Assembly: GCA_947488605.1 (NCBI GenBank)
Contig: CANKZJ010000002.1
Coordinates: 248,001-312,000 of the forward strand
DNA from: an uncultured Paracoccaceae bacterium
GTDB taxonomy: Bacteria; Pseudomonadota; Alphaproteobacteria; Rhodobacterales; Rhodobacteraceae
Direction: 5' to 3'
DNA length: 64,000 bases
A model generated the notes under the pieces. The model made no database searches. It saw nothing but the letters and a program-made list of their open reading frames with translations, and had not been told where the DNA came from. The position numbers and the translations under genes are program-made. Positions 26,793-34,222 of the stretch are shown piece after piece. Each line of letters begins with the position of its first letter. Position 1 is the stretch's first letter.

Positions 26793-27994
26793 AGCGCAAG
26801 CTCGGCACGTGCGACTTGCCTCCTGTGTACGGCATCTGGACCATCGGCCAAACGTAGCGTGCGCAGTTGGGTCCACTGGCGGGCCAGGGGGGTATCTTGT
26901 GATACGCCTGCCGCACCATACATTTGGATCGCCTTATCTGTGATATCCAACGCCACTTGCGGTGCAATGACCTTGATCTGACTGATCCACGGGGCGGCCG
27001 CGCGTTTGTCGCCTTGATCCATCATCCACGCCGCTTTCAGACACAGAAGACGTGCCTGTTCGATATCCATACGTGCTTTGGCGATGATGTCGAAATTCTC
27101 TCCAAGCTGCGCTAGCGGCTTACCAAAAGCCTCGCGCGAAACGGCGCGTTGACACAGAAGTTCCAGCGCCTTTTCGGCCTGCCCAATCGCCCGCATGCAA
27201 TGGTGGATACGGCCGGGTCCAAGACGCCCTTGTGCAATCTCAAAGCCGCGGCCTTCGCCCAGTAGCAAGTTTTGGGCGGGGACACGCACATCGTCATAGC
27301 GAAAATGCATGTGCCCGTGTGGCGCATCGTCGTGACCGTAGACCTCCATCGCGCGGAGTTTGGTTATGCCGGGTGTATCCGAGGGCACCACGATCATAGA
27401 ATGGCGTTGGTGCTTGGGGCCATCTTGGCGGCTGCGCACCATCACAATATGAACGGTGCACCGCGGATCACCCGCACCAGTAGCCCACCACTTTTGCCCA
27501 TTGAGCACGTATTCGTCGCCATCACGTTCGCACCGCATCGCGATGTTTGTGGCGTCCGAACTGGCGATATCGGGCTCTGTCATCAGATACGCAGAGCGGA
27601 TATTTCCCGCCATCAACGGTTTGAGCCATCGTTCTTTCATGTCATCGGTGCCGTAGCGGGCAAAGACTTCCATGTTTCCGGTGTCAGGCGCGTTGCAGTT
27701 GAAAACCTCTGCCGCCAAATGGCTCTTGCCCATTTCCTCGGCCAGATAGGCATATTCTACGGTGTTCAGCTGCGGGCCGTCGCGAAACGTATCCCAAAAG
27801 TTCCAAAGATCGCGATCTCTCGCTTTGGTCTTCAGCCCCTCCAAAATCTCTGTTTGGCGCGCGGTAAAGGTCCAGCGATCGCCTTCGTCCACTTGTGCCA
27901 GAAATTCTGCATCCAGCGGTGCGATCTCGTCTGATATCATGGCTTTGACGTCGACCAAGACTGGTTTCAATCGCGCAGTTTGCCCCAGATCCAT
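26765..27994 (-). CDS. Acyl-CoA dehydrogenase family protein, ACAD10/11-like
   Basis: The product is about 409 residues. FAD/acyl-CoA dehydrogenase motifs are LMTEPDIASSDATNIAMRCERDGDEYVLNGQKWWATGAGDPRC in the middle domain, RIHHCMRAIGQAEKALELLCQRAVSREAFGKPL, and IQMYGAAGVSQDTPLARQWTQLRTLRLADGPDAVHRRQVA near the C-terminus. The family oxidises acyl-CoAs; ACAD10/11 types use 4-hydroxyacyl-CoA after phosphorylation. It is divergent from a phosphotransferase 91 bases away, the same two activities that are fused in ACAD10/11. The ATG at 27994 follows GAAGGG. Confidence 0.9.
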   Translation of the reverse strand: MDLGQTARLKPVLVDVKAMISDEIAPLDAEFLAQVDEGDRWTFTARQTEILEGLKTKARDRDLWNFWDTFRDGPQLNTVEYAYLAEEMGKSHLAAEVFNCNAPDTGNMEVFARYGTDDMKERWLKPLMAGNIRSAYLMTEPDIASSDATNIAMRCERDGDEYVLNGQKWWATGAGDPRCTVHIVMVRSRQDGPKHQRHSMIVVPSDTPGITKLRAMEVYGHDDAPHGHMHFRYDDVRVPAQNLLLGEGRGFEIAQGRLGPGRIHHCMRAIGQAEKALELLCQRAVSREAFGKPLAQLGENFDIIAKARMDIEQARLLCLKAAWMMDQGDKRAAAPWISQIKVIAPQVALDITDKAIQMYGAAGVSQDTPLARQWTQLRTLRLADGPDAVHRRQVARAELALYSSGQNSS

Positions 27995-28085
27995 GCTGTA
28001 TCCCTTCGTATATTCGCGGCCCATCGTGCACCGCCCCAGCTGGGTGTCAATCAATGGCTTGCACATACAGGTGTACAAGGCCCTA

Positions 28086-29144
28086 ATGTCCAACATGAAT
28101 GAAGCTGCACAGACATTAGGGATAAGCCTCGCTGATCTAAATCGCTATCTCAGTCAAGAGATCGATGAATTTGAGGGTTTGACCCAAGTCACCAAATTTG
28201 CGACCGGGCAGTCGAACCCGACTTTCCAACTGACCGCCCGAAGCGGGACATATGTCTTGCGTAGCAAGCCGCCCGGACGGTTGTTGCCGTCGGCCCATGC
28301 GGTGGACCGCGAGTTTCGTGTGATGCAGGCACTTGCAGATACGGATGTGCCGGTGCCGGACGTCTTGCATTTGGCGGATGCAGAGGCCTCGCCCAGTCGT
28401 CGCATGTTTTTTGTCATGCGGTTTTTGCCGGGGCGCATCTTTTGGGACCCGGCATTGCCGGATTGTGAGGATGACGAAAGGCCCGCGATCTATGACGCAA
28501 TGAATGCCACGCTTGCGGCCCTTCACGATGTCGATGTGGCAGCCGTCGGTTTGGCTGACTACGGCAAACCGGGTAACTATTTTGCGCGCCAGCTAGATCG
28601 TTGGAGCAGCCAATACCGCGCTTCGATCGACACGCCAAGCGACGCAATGACCGCGATCATGCAATGGCTTGGCGCAAACATGCCACCTGATGATGGACAG
28701 GTGTCATTAGTGCATGGCGACTGGCGGTTGGACAATATGATCTTTGAAAGCGACGCCCCGATGGTCGCAGGCGTGCTTGATTGGGAGCTGTCGACGCTTG
28801 GGCATCCGATGGCTGATCTCGCCTATCAATGCATGCAATGGCGCTTACCAAATCATGGCGACATGCGGGGATTAGCGGGCGTTGATACTAAAGCGCTCAA
28901 GTTGCCAAGCGAGGCGGATTACGTGGCCAAATATGCGGCACGCAGAGGGCTGGATACTGTCGACGACTGGCCATTCTACCTTGTGTTTGCGTTTTTCAGG
29001 CTGGCGGCGATCCTCGCAGGCGTTGCAGCTAGGGCCGCAGCTGGCAATGCATCAAACCCTGCGATGGCGCGAAAGTACGGTGCCGCGGTGCCTGCACTTG
29101 CCGCGATGGCGACGATTGTCATGCATGAAGGTGCCGATCTTTAG
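28086..29144 (+). CDS. Phosphotransferase family (APH-like), ACAD10/11 kinase-type
   Basis: The product is 352 residues. The aminoglycoside-phosphotransferase fold shows the G-loop-like TKFATGQSNPTFQL, the Lys in YVLRSKPPG, the Brenner-type catalytic VHGDWRLDNMIF and the metal site GVLDWELSTLGHPMADLAYQ. In ACAD10/11 such a domain phosphorylates 4-hydroxyacyl-CoA, which the dehydrogenase then isomerises for beta-oxidation. The divergent dehydrogenase supports that role here. An alternative ATG at 28095 is possible; 28086 is preferred because of AAGG upstream. Confidence 0.88.
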   Translation: MSNMNEAAQTLGISLADLNRYLSQEIDEFEGLTQVTKFATGQSNPTFQLTARSGTYVLRSKPPGRLLPSAHAVDREFRVMQALADTDVPVPDVLHLADAEASPSRRMFFVMRFLPGRIFWDPALPDCEDDERPAIYDAMNATLAALHDVDVAAVGLADYGKPGNYFARQLDRWSSQYRASIDTPSDAMTAIMQWLGANMPPDDGQVSLVHGDWRLDNMIFESDAPMVAGVLDWELSTLGHPMADLAYQCMQWRLPNHGDMRGLAGVDTKALKLPSEADYVAKYAARRGLDTVDDWPFYLVFAFFRLAAILAGVAARAAAGNASNPAMARKYGAAVPALAAMATIVMHEGADL

Positions 29145-29356
29145 CCCAGCAAGACCCCGATCACGACCGCCATTAGTCCAATCATCGAGATAAACAGCGC
29201 GATCAAATTGATCGGCAGAATTTTGGAAACGCGCGCGCGTAATTCCTCGTCAGGCAGTTTGGCGCGTTTTGCACGGGCCACTGCAACGATACTGTAAAGG
29301 ATTCCACACAAACCAATGGCCGACAGGGCCGCACCTATCCAAACAATGATTTCCAT
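29141..29356 (-). CDS. Small two-helix membrane protein
   Basis: The product is 71 residues with two hydrophobic helices (about residues 5-27 and 48-70) separated by a basic-acidic loop (RAKRAKLPDEELRARVSKIL). It resembles the small membrane proteins often annotated as hypothetical in Rhodobacteraceae; no function is known. Its stop overlaps the end of the phosphotransferase gene by 4 bases convergently. The ATG at 29356 follows GAGGTGCGC, a good ribosome site. Confidence 0.75.
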   Translation of the reverse strand: MEIIVWIGAALSAIGLCGILYSIVAVARAKRAKLPDEELRARVSKILPINLIALFISMIGLMAVVIGVLLG

Positions 29357-29465
29357 GCGCACCTCGCTGTTTTGATCGGACCTAACCCGCAGTGAACAGC
29401 TTCGCAAGGGTTGCAGGGGGATGGGGCAGGGGCTAGTCAGTGACGACGCCAACAGGAGAGCTTTG

Positions 29466-29723
29466 ATGAACGATTCCGTGACAGACACCGCAAGTACAGT
29501 CGCCGGCCAAGAACTGCGCCAGTTTGTCGAACGTTATGAGCGCCTGGAAGCTGAAAAGAAAGACATCGCAGACGCCCAAAAAGAGGTGATGGCCGAGGCA
29601 AAGGGCCGTGGGTATGACACCAAAGTTCTGCGCAAAATCGTGGCCATCCGCAAACGCGATGCAAGCGATCTGGCCGAAGAAGAAGCGGTCATGGAAATGT
29701 ATATGGCCGCGCTGGGCATGTAG
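29466..29723 (+). CDS. gapR: GapR family DNA-binding protein (DUF2312)
   Basis: The product is 85 residues, nearly all DUF2312: GQELRQFVERYERLEAEKKDIADAQKEVMAEAKGRGYD, then KVLRKIVAIRKRDASDLAEEEAVMEMYMAALG. GapR is an essential nucleoid protein of alphaproteobacteria that encircles overtwisted DNA ahead of replication and transcription. The ATG at 29466 follows AGGAGAG; the longer frame from 29421 is not conserved. Confidence 0.93.
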   Translation: MNDSVTDTASTVAGQELRQFVERYERLEAEKKDIADAQKEVMAEAKGRGYDTKVLRKIVAIRKRDASDLAEEEAVMEMYMAALGM

Positions 29724-29726
29724 AAT

Positions 29727-30608
29727 TCAGGTGAAGGGCAGAATAAGCTCCACGCCCTCCATCTCGGCAATCTGCTCAATATCTGCCTCGTAAGCTTCGC
29801 TCATGGTAGCGACTGTGTTGGCGTCCAATCCGGGCAAATCAATCTCCTCATCGCGGCTGTCGGGCACGGCATAGGCCTCCATGATATCTGCGATGATATT
29901 TTGTCGTCTTATCCTGTCGTCGATCGGTGATGCCTCAAGTCGCGACTTAAGCTCGGTCAACCCTTCTGGGGTCACTAGATCGGACAGCAGATCATGTTGC
30001 CCAATGACAGGCTCTTGCGAAGACAGACCCGAGATTAACCGGATCAAATCCTCCCAAATCACCGGCGTATCCTCGTTGCACCACACATATAGGGGTGTCT
30101 GAGGTGCGGCCAGTTTGATCCGCCGAATGACATCGGACCATCGCAAATCGACGGCATCTTGCATCCCCAGATACGCTTGCAGACTTGGTGGCTGCGCCCG
30201 CCTTGCCGCCTCTTGGAGAAAACTCGCAGGATTGCGCAGCCCTAGGTACAAGGACAACTGATCAGTTGGAAAAAGCTGGTGAAGTCCACGCGTTTTGGTT
30301 TCAGCCTGCGGGTAAAAAAGCCCATGATCAAAAATGCGCTTAGGCACAGTGAGAAAGTTATCATTGCTCATGATCAAGCGTGTGATGTCATCATCTTCGA
30401 CGATGGCATCAATCAGAATGTCGCGCGTATCAGGGGCAGGGTGCCCACCATCAAGCGCTTGAATTGTTTCGCGAATAAGCCGCCGATACTTTCCCGGACC
30501 AGGCACCGCGATACCCTGCTGGAGAAGTGCATCGGTGTTCTTGAGGATCGATTTGAGAAGGCGATCTTCATCCGTACAGTTCGCGCCGATATGAAAAGCT
30601 ATGTGCAA
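29727..30608 (-). CDS. Hypothetical protein, sulfotransferase-like candidate
   Basis: The product is 293 residues without signal peptide or membrane helix. The N-terminus MHIAFHIGANCTDEDRLLKSILKN resembles the opening of P-loop sulfotransferase-like proteins, though a clean PxxxGTT/S motif is missing. The remainder is acidic and mixed alpha/beta. It is conserved-looking (long frame, chromosome-like codon use) but I do not recognise a function. It ends 4 bases after gapR in convergent arrangement and is the last protein gene before the tRNA-Thr. Confidence 0.65.
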   Translation of the reverse strand: MHIAFHIGANCTDEDRLLKSILKNTDALLQQGIAVPGPGKYRRLIRETIQALDGGHPAPDTRDILIDAIVEDDDITRLIMSNDNFLTVPKRIFDHGLFYPQAETKTRGLHQLFPTDQLSLYLGLRNPASFLQEAARRAQPPSLQAYLGMQDAVDLRWSDVIRRIKLAAPQTPLYVWCNEDTPVIWEDLIRLISGLSSQEPVIGQHDLLSDLVTPEGLTELKSRLEASPIDDRIRRQNIIADIMEAYAVPDSRDEEIDLPGLDANTVATMSEAYEADIEQIAEMEGVELILPFT

Positions 30609-30814
30609 AAGTGGGCCTCTGGGGTCGCGGACATCACCGCATCATAGGCGCATTTGAACCCCACGAAACCTGTTTCTGATACGAGGCTAAATTGTATGGT
30701 CAAAGCGGTCATAATTTTTCGCAAGATGAGTTAAAAACACCATTGCAATCGCGCGTTCGTCCCTGCTATATGCCGCGCAGTCGGTGGACCTGATTGGGTC
30801 AAACGTACACCAGT

Positions 30815-30890
30815 GCCCCTATAGCTCAGCTGGTAGAGCAACTGATTTGTAATCAGTAGGTCCGCGGTTCGAGTCCGTGTGGGGGCACCA
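30815..30890 (+). tRNA. tRNA-Thr (anticodon UGU)
   Basis: A full cloverleaf of 76 bases with encoded CCA. The acceptor stem is GCCCCTA with TGGGGGC, the D-arm GCTCAGCTGGTAGAGC, the anticodon stem ACTGA/TCAGT around loop TTTGTAA (anticodon TGT), and the T-arm GTTCGAG. It marks the end of the core-genome part of the window. Confidence 0.96.
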
Positions 30891-30926
30891 TTAAATCAAT
30901 GTTCTAGCAGAAATTGAATCGAACGT

Positions 30927-30944
30927 TAGGCTCTTTTTAGGCTC
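30927..30944 (+). repeat. Paired direct repeat TAGGCTC, 11-base period (left pair)
   Basis: TAGGCTC occurs at 30927-30933 and 30938-30944, 37 bases after the tRNA-Thr. An identical pair lies behind the tRNA-Phe remnant. The 11-base period, about one helical turn, resembles arm-type binding sites of a tyrosine recombinase. Confidence 0.6.
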
Positions 30945-30985
30945 CTAACTGTTATGGATTTATCTACCGCCAAACTCATTGATAA

Positions 30986-31034
30986 GTGGATTGAAAATCT
31001 CGTGTTGGTGGTTCGATTCCGCCCTTGGGCACCA
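30986..31034 (+). other. 3' half of a tRNA-Phe gene, probable att-site remnant
   Basis: The last 49 bases match the 3' part of tRNA-Phe: anticodon loop TTGAAAA (GAA), the T-arm GGTGGTTCGATTCCGCC and acceptor 3' strand CTTGGGCACCA. The 5' half (acceptor, D-arm) is missing and the outer anticodon stem no longer pairs, so it cannot make a tRNA. A 3' tRNA copy of this size is the usual scar left by a tRNA-targeting integrase. Which element made it is not shown. Confidence 0.8.
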
Positions 31035-31067
31035 TAAAATCAAAGATTTAGTAATTTAGAGGTTTCT

Positions 31068-31085
31068 TAGGCTCCGTATAGGCTC
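31068..31085 (+). repeat. Paired direct repeat TAGGCTC, 11-base period (right pair)
   Basis: TAGGCTC at 31068-31074 and 31079-31085, 34 bases beyond the tRNA-Phe remnant, in the same phase as the left pair behind tRNA-Thr. The duplicated arrangement (tRNA 3' end, about 35 bases, TAGGCTC pair) suggests two related att junctions. Confidence 0.6.
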
Positions 31086-31573
31086 AACTCGGTGTTGTGG
31101 CAGTGTTCATCGAAAGCCACGGTTCGTTCGGGTAGCCTATTGCGCTTTGTAGAAAAAACACTTCTCAGCTTGCAGCACCGGTTTGAGAGTTTGATTGTTA
31201 GCTCAGAGCCATAATAATCCTGTATGGTGACATGAATGGTCGGAGACGCACAACAATGCAGCCCTGATTTCTGGTGGATTGTTCGATGCTGGTCGTCTGT
31301 AAGCAAAGCCTTCGATTTTAGGGACGAAGGTTCAAGTTGAAAAAGCACTGAAATGGTTGCAGACTAAATGGACTGATGAATGGACATGGTTTGCATGTAG
31401 CGGGCCTACAAGACTTTTGGGATTTACGAGATGTGCGGGCGTTGCCATTGTGTAGTACAATAGCGTCTATGAGAAAACTTGGACAGAGACAGACAGTCTT
31501 TACGAGCAAGCGGTACGTTTCTAAGAAGTATTCATAGTCGTTGGCTTTTGAATTAATGAAATGGAGTGTGCGT
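31086..31573. other. Intergenic spacer with no supported gene
   Basis: A 488-base stretch between the att-like repeats and the PhzF-like gene. A 93-codon minus-strand frame (31067-31348) has no recognisable domain or ribosome site, and its codons are not typical. It must contain the promoter of the biosynthetic cluster, which I cannot place with confidence. Confidence 0.6.
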
Positions 31574-32260
31574 ATGAATGTTAAACTACATGTTTACAAT
31601 GCCTTTTGCGACGACGATGGAGAATTTGGAAATCCAGTTGGCGTAGTGTTCGATTTTGACTCATTGCTATCGAATGAAGCACGGCAAGAGCTTGCTGCAA
31701 AGTCTGGATTCAGTGAATGTGTCTTTGTTAATGATTTAGAAAAGCGGTCTATCAACACGTTTACGCCGCAGAATGAGATACCATTTGCCGGTCACGCAAC
31801 AGTTGGTACGGCGTATGCTATTTCTGACATTTATGATGTTCCGATGATCGATTTGAATGGTGTGGATGGATCGATTCCAGTTTGGGAAGAAAACGGGGTT
31901 GTCTGGGTAAGATCCGATTTGAGCGCAACACCACCATGGTGGCACGAGCGTGTTGTTTCACGGGAAGCCCTCGAGGCGCTAGATGGACCGCAGTCGGCAA
32001 ATCAGGTTCATGCGCAGTTATGGGCTTGGATCGACGAAACGTCGGGAAGTATCAGATCTAGAACATTTGCGCCCGGATGGGGTATTCCTGAAGATGAAGC
32101 AAACGGCTCGGGGTGCATGAGACTTTCGGCGGCTCTTGGTAGAGAAATTAAGGTACTACATGGCAAGGGATCTTTGATTTTCGCAAAGCAAAGCGAACCC
32201 GGATCGGCGGACGTAGGCGGAAGAGTGGCCAGAAGGCCCCCGGTAATCATAAATTTATGA
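31574..32260 (+). CDS. PhzF family isomerase
   Basis: The product is 228 residues, short for PhzF (usually 260-300). Domain 1 has the hallmark FGNPVGVVFD and the catalytic-Glu region TPQNEIPFAGHATVGTAYA; domain 2 has the C-terminal GSGCMRLSAAL, here Ser-Gly-Cys in the anion-binding loop, and ends soon after. PhzF converts DHHA to the ketone used for phenazine assembly; other members are epimerases or isomerases on amino acids. The shortness lies between the domains (PVWEENGVVWVRSD). The ATG at 31574 follows GGAG. It is first in a four-gene set with a PhzE-like synthase, AsnB-like protein and SDR, so a tailoring role in that pathway is likely. Confidence 0.85.
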   Translation: MNVKLHVYNAFCDDDGEFGNPVGVVFDFDSLLSNEARQELAAKSGFSECVFVNDLEKRSINTFTPQNEIPFAGHATVGTAYAISDIYDVPMIDLNGVDGSIPVWEENGVVWVRSDLSATPPWWHERVVSREALEALDGPQSANQVHAQLWAWIDETSGSIRSRTFAPGWGIPEDEANGSGCMRLSAALGREIKVLHGKGSLIFAKQSEPGSADVGGRVARRPPVIINL

Positions 32261-32324
32261 ACTGCTGATCGTCAGCTTAATTTGGCAATTTGTCAGTGGA
32301 GTATTAAAAATAGACCATAATGAA

Positions 32325-34178
32325 TTGAAGTCTCGGGTTGGTAGTCGCGGCTATGCACTTCTAGCTACAAAGCCACAAGGGAGCCTTGTTCCTGAACTTC
32401 GATTGCTCGTTGGTCCGTCGTTCGACGCGACATCATTGGAATATCTTTCTGGCCGCACAAATATTCTAGCTGCGGTGCCCTATCGGCAGGTAGTCGAGCG
32501 GGGTTTTGAATGTATTGACGACCAAACAGACATTGTGGGCATTGTCGTCGAAGACACCTGGAGCGTTGGTTTTGAGGATTTTCGTAAGAATTTTTTTGGA
32601 GCAAGTGCGCACACCGAGGTAACATACAAGGAAACAGACTTGGACTTCGCTGGAGCGGTCGATCGCTGCGTTCAATCGGAAATAGGCAAAGGACAATGTT
32701 CTAATGTAGTCCTCCATAGAACAATCAAAACAAGACTCGTCGACAACGTTGAGTTATCGGCTTTGAGGATGTTCTCAAACTTAATTGCTCACGAAACTGG
32801 ATACTACCGAGGACTATTTCTCAAAACAGAGCAAGGCTATCTAGTAGGCGCAAGTCCAGAGCAGCACCTTCTCTACAAGGATGGTTCGCTCTCGATGACT
32901 GCCATAAGCGGAACCAAGAAGGTCAGTAACGATCTCGCTAGTTCGGTGACCGAGCTATTGAATGACAAAAAGGAGCAAAATGAACTGTTCATGGTTGTCG
33001 ATGAAGAACTCAAGATGATGTGCGAGATGTGTGATGTTGCTCCAAAGGTCACAGGACCCCACCTACGAGTGATGAGCGAGGTGATTCATACAGAATTCAG
33101 CATCGACGGCAGAACTAAACTCAATCCGATCTCGGCGCTACGGCTCTCAATGTTTGCGCCAACAGTCGTTGGCAGTCCATTGGAAAATGCAATGAGGGTG
33201 ATAGCAAGGACGGAGCACTCGGGCAGGAAATATTATTCGGGAGTTTTTGTTGAAATTGGAAGCCAAACCGACGAAAAAACTAAGTCTTTGGGGCAACCGA
33301 TGCTTGACTCGTCTATCTTGATTCGGTTCGCACAGATTTCGACGGATGGCGGTCTGGATATCCGAGTGGGATCGACAATTACAAAAGACTCGGTCGGAAG
33401 GAAAGAAGCTGAAGAGGCGACGAGTAAGGCGAAAGCACTTTTAAACGCGCTTGATGGCAAAACGAAAAACACCAAGTCGAGTGTATTGAAGAAACTTCAA
33501 GACTCCCGTTCTAATAATTTGGAGGTAATCTCAGAGCAACTATCTGACTTCTGGCAAGGCAAATTATCTCCGATACGGTCAGAAAAAGAACTAAGTAGTG
33601 CAAGTGTGGGCCTGTTCATTGATTTTGAGGATAGATTCTCAAAGATGTGGGAGAAACTATTGCTGGAAATGGGGTTGAAAATAACTGTTAGATCTTGGGA
33701 AAGTGTTTGGTCGTCAAGCGACCTTCTGGACTTTGATTTTTGCATTCTTGGCCCAGGTCCTGGCGATCCAAGAAAATTTGCTAAGCCAAGACAGAAAAAG
33801 GCCTTAACTCTTCTTGAGTTTGCATTGCAGGCTAGAATTCCGTGCTTGGCGGTCTGTTTTTCACATCAAGTACTTTGCATTCTGAAGGGGTTTGAGGTCG
33901 TCAAGCGAGATCAAGTTAACCAAGGAACTATCCGTAAGACTCTGTGGTGTGGCCGTGAGGAGACGGCTGGGTTCTACAACTCTTTTGAGGCTCACGGTGC
34001 AGGGAAATTTCTTGATGATGATGAAGAGATATCCTATGGGCCAGACGGCGAGATTGACTCGATTAGATTTGGCCGAATGGTCTCGGTACAGTTCCATCCC
34101 GAGTCGATACTAACAAAAAATGGACCAGCAATAATTGCGGAGGCTCTAGACTTTGTTATGCAAGAAGATCAGATTTAG
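32325..34178 (+). CDS. PhzE-like 2-amino-2-desoxyisochorismate synthase (chorismate-binding domain + class I amidotransferase)
   Basis: The product is 617 residues. Residues up to about 400 form the anthranilate-synthase-like chorismate-binding domain (YLVGASPEQHLL, AISGTKKVS, MFAPTVVGSPLENAM, RKYYSGVFVEIG, DIRVGSTITKDSV). Residues from about 425 are a glutamine amidotransferase with the PhzE-type nucleophile AVCFSHQ (Cys511) and VQFHPES (His591, Glu593). The GPGPGDPRKF loop also fits PhzE. It makes an aminated isochorismate from chorismate. The start is odd: the only good Shine-Dalgarno (GGAG 32298-32301) is 24 bases before the TTG at 32325 and would suit an ATA codon at 32310. Anthranilate synthase is the alternative, but TrpE-G fusions lack this Cys context. 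Confidence 0.85.
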   Translation: MKSRVGSRGYALLATKPQGSLVPELRLLVGPSFDATSLEYLSGRTNILAAVPYRQVVERGFECIDDQTDIVGIVVEDTWSVGFEDFRKNFFGASAHTEVTYKETDLDFAGAVDRCVQSEIGKGQCSNVVLHRTIKTRLVDNVELSALRMFSNLIAHETGYYRGLFLKTEQGYLVGASPEQHLLYKDGSLSMTAISGTKKVSNDLASSVTELLNDKKEQNELFMVVDEELKMMCEMCDVAPKVTGPHLRVMSEVIHTEFSIDGRTKLNPISALRLSMFAPTVVGSPLENAMRVIARTEHSGRKYYSGVFVEIGSQTDEKTKSLGQPMLDSSILIRFAQISTDGGLDIRVGSTITKDSVGRKEAEEATSKAKALLNALDGKTKNTKSSVLKKLQDSRSNNLEVISEQLSDFWQGKLSPIRSEKELSSASVGLFIDFEDRFSKMWEKLLLEMGLKITVRSWESVWSSSDLLDFDFCILGPGPGDPRKFAKPRQKKALTLLEFALQARIPCLAVCFSHQVLCILKGFEVVKRDQVNQGTIRKTLWCGREETAGFYNSFEAHGAGKFLDDDEEISYGPDGEIDSIRFGRMVSVQFHPESILTKNGPAIIAEALDFVMQEDQI

Positions 34179-34222
34179 ATGAGTGTGTGCTGCGCTGAAT
34201 ATAGGTAATATGGGACCGATCA

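Noticed and set aside
30986..31034. A functional tRNA-Phe gene
   Set aside because: The 5' acceptor strand and D-arm are missing and the outer anticodon stem does not pair.
31067..31348. 93-codon frame on the minus strand beside the att repeats
   Set aside because: No ribosome site, no recognisable domain, rare codons; it covers the repeats and is probably chance.
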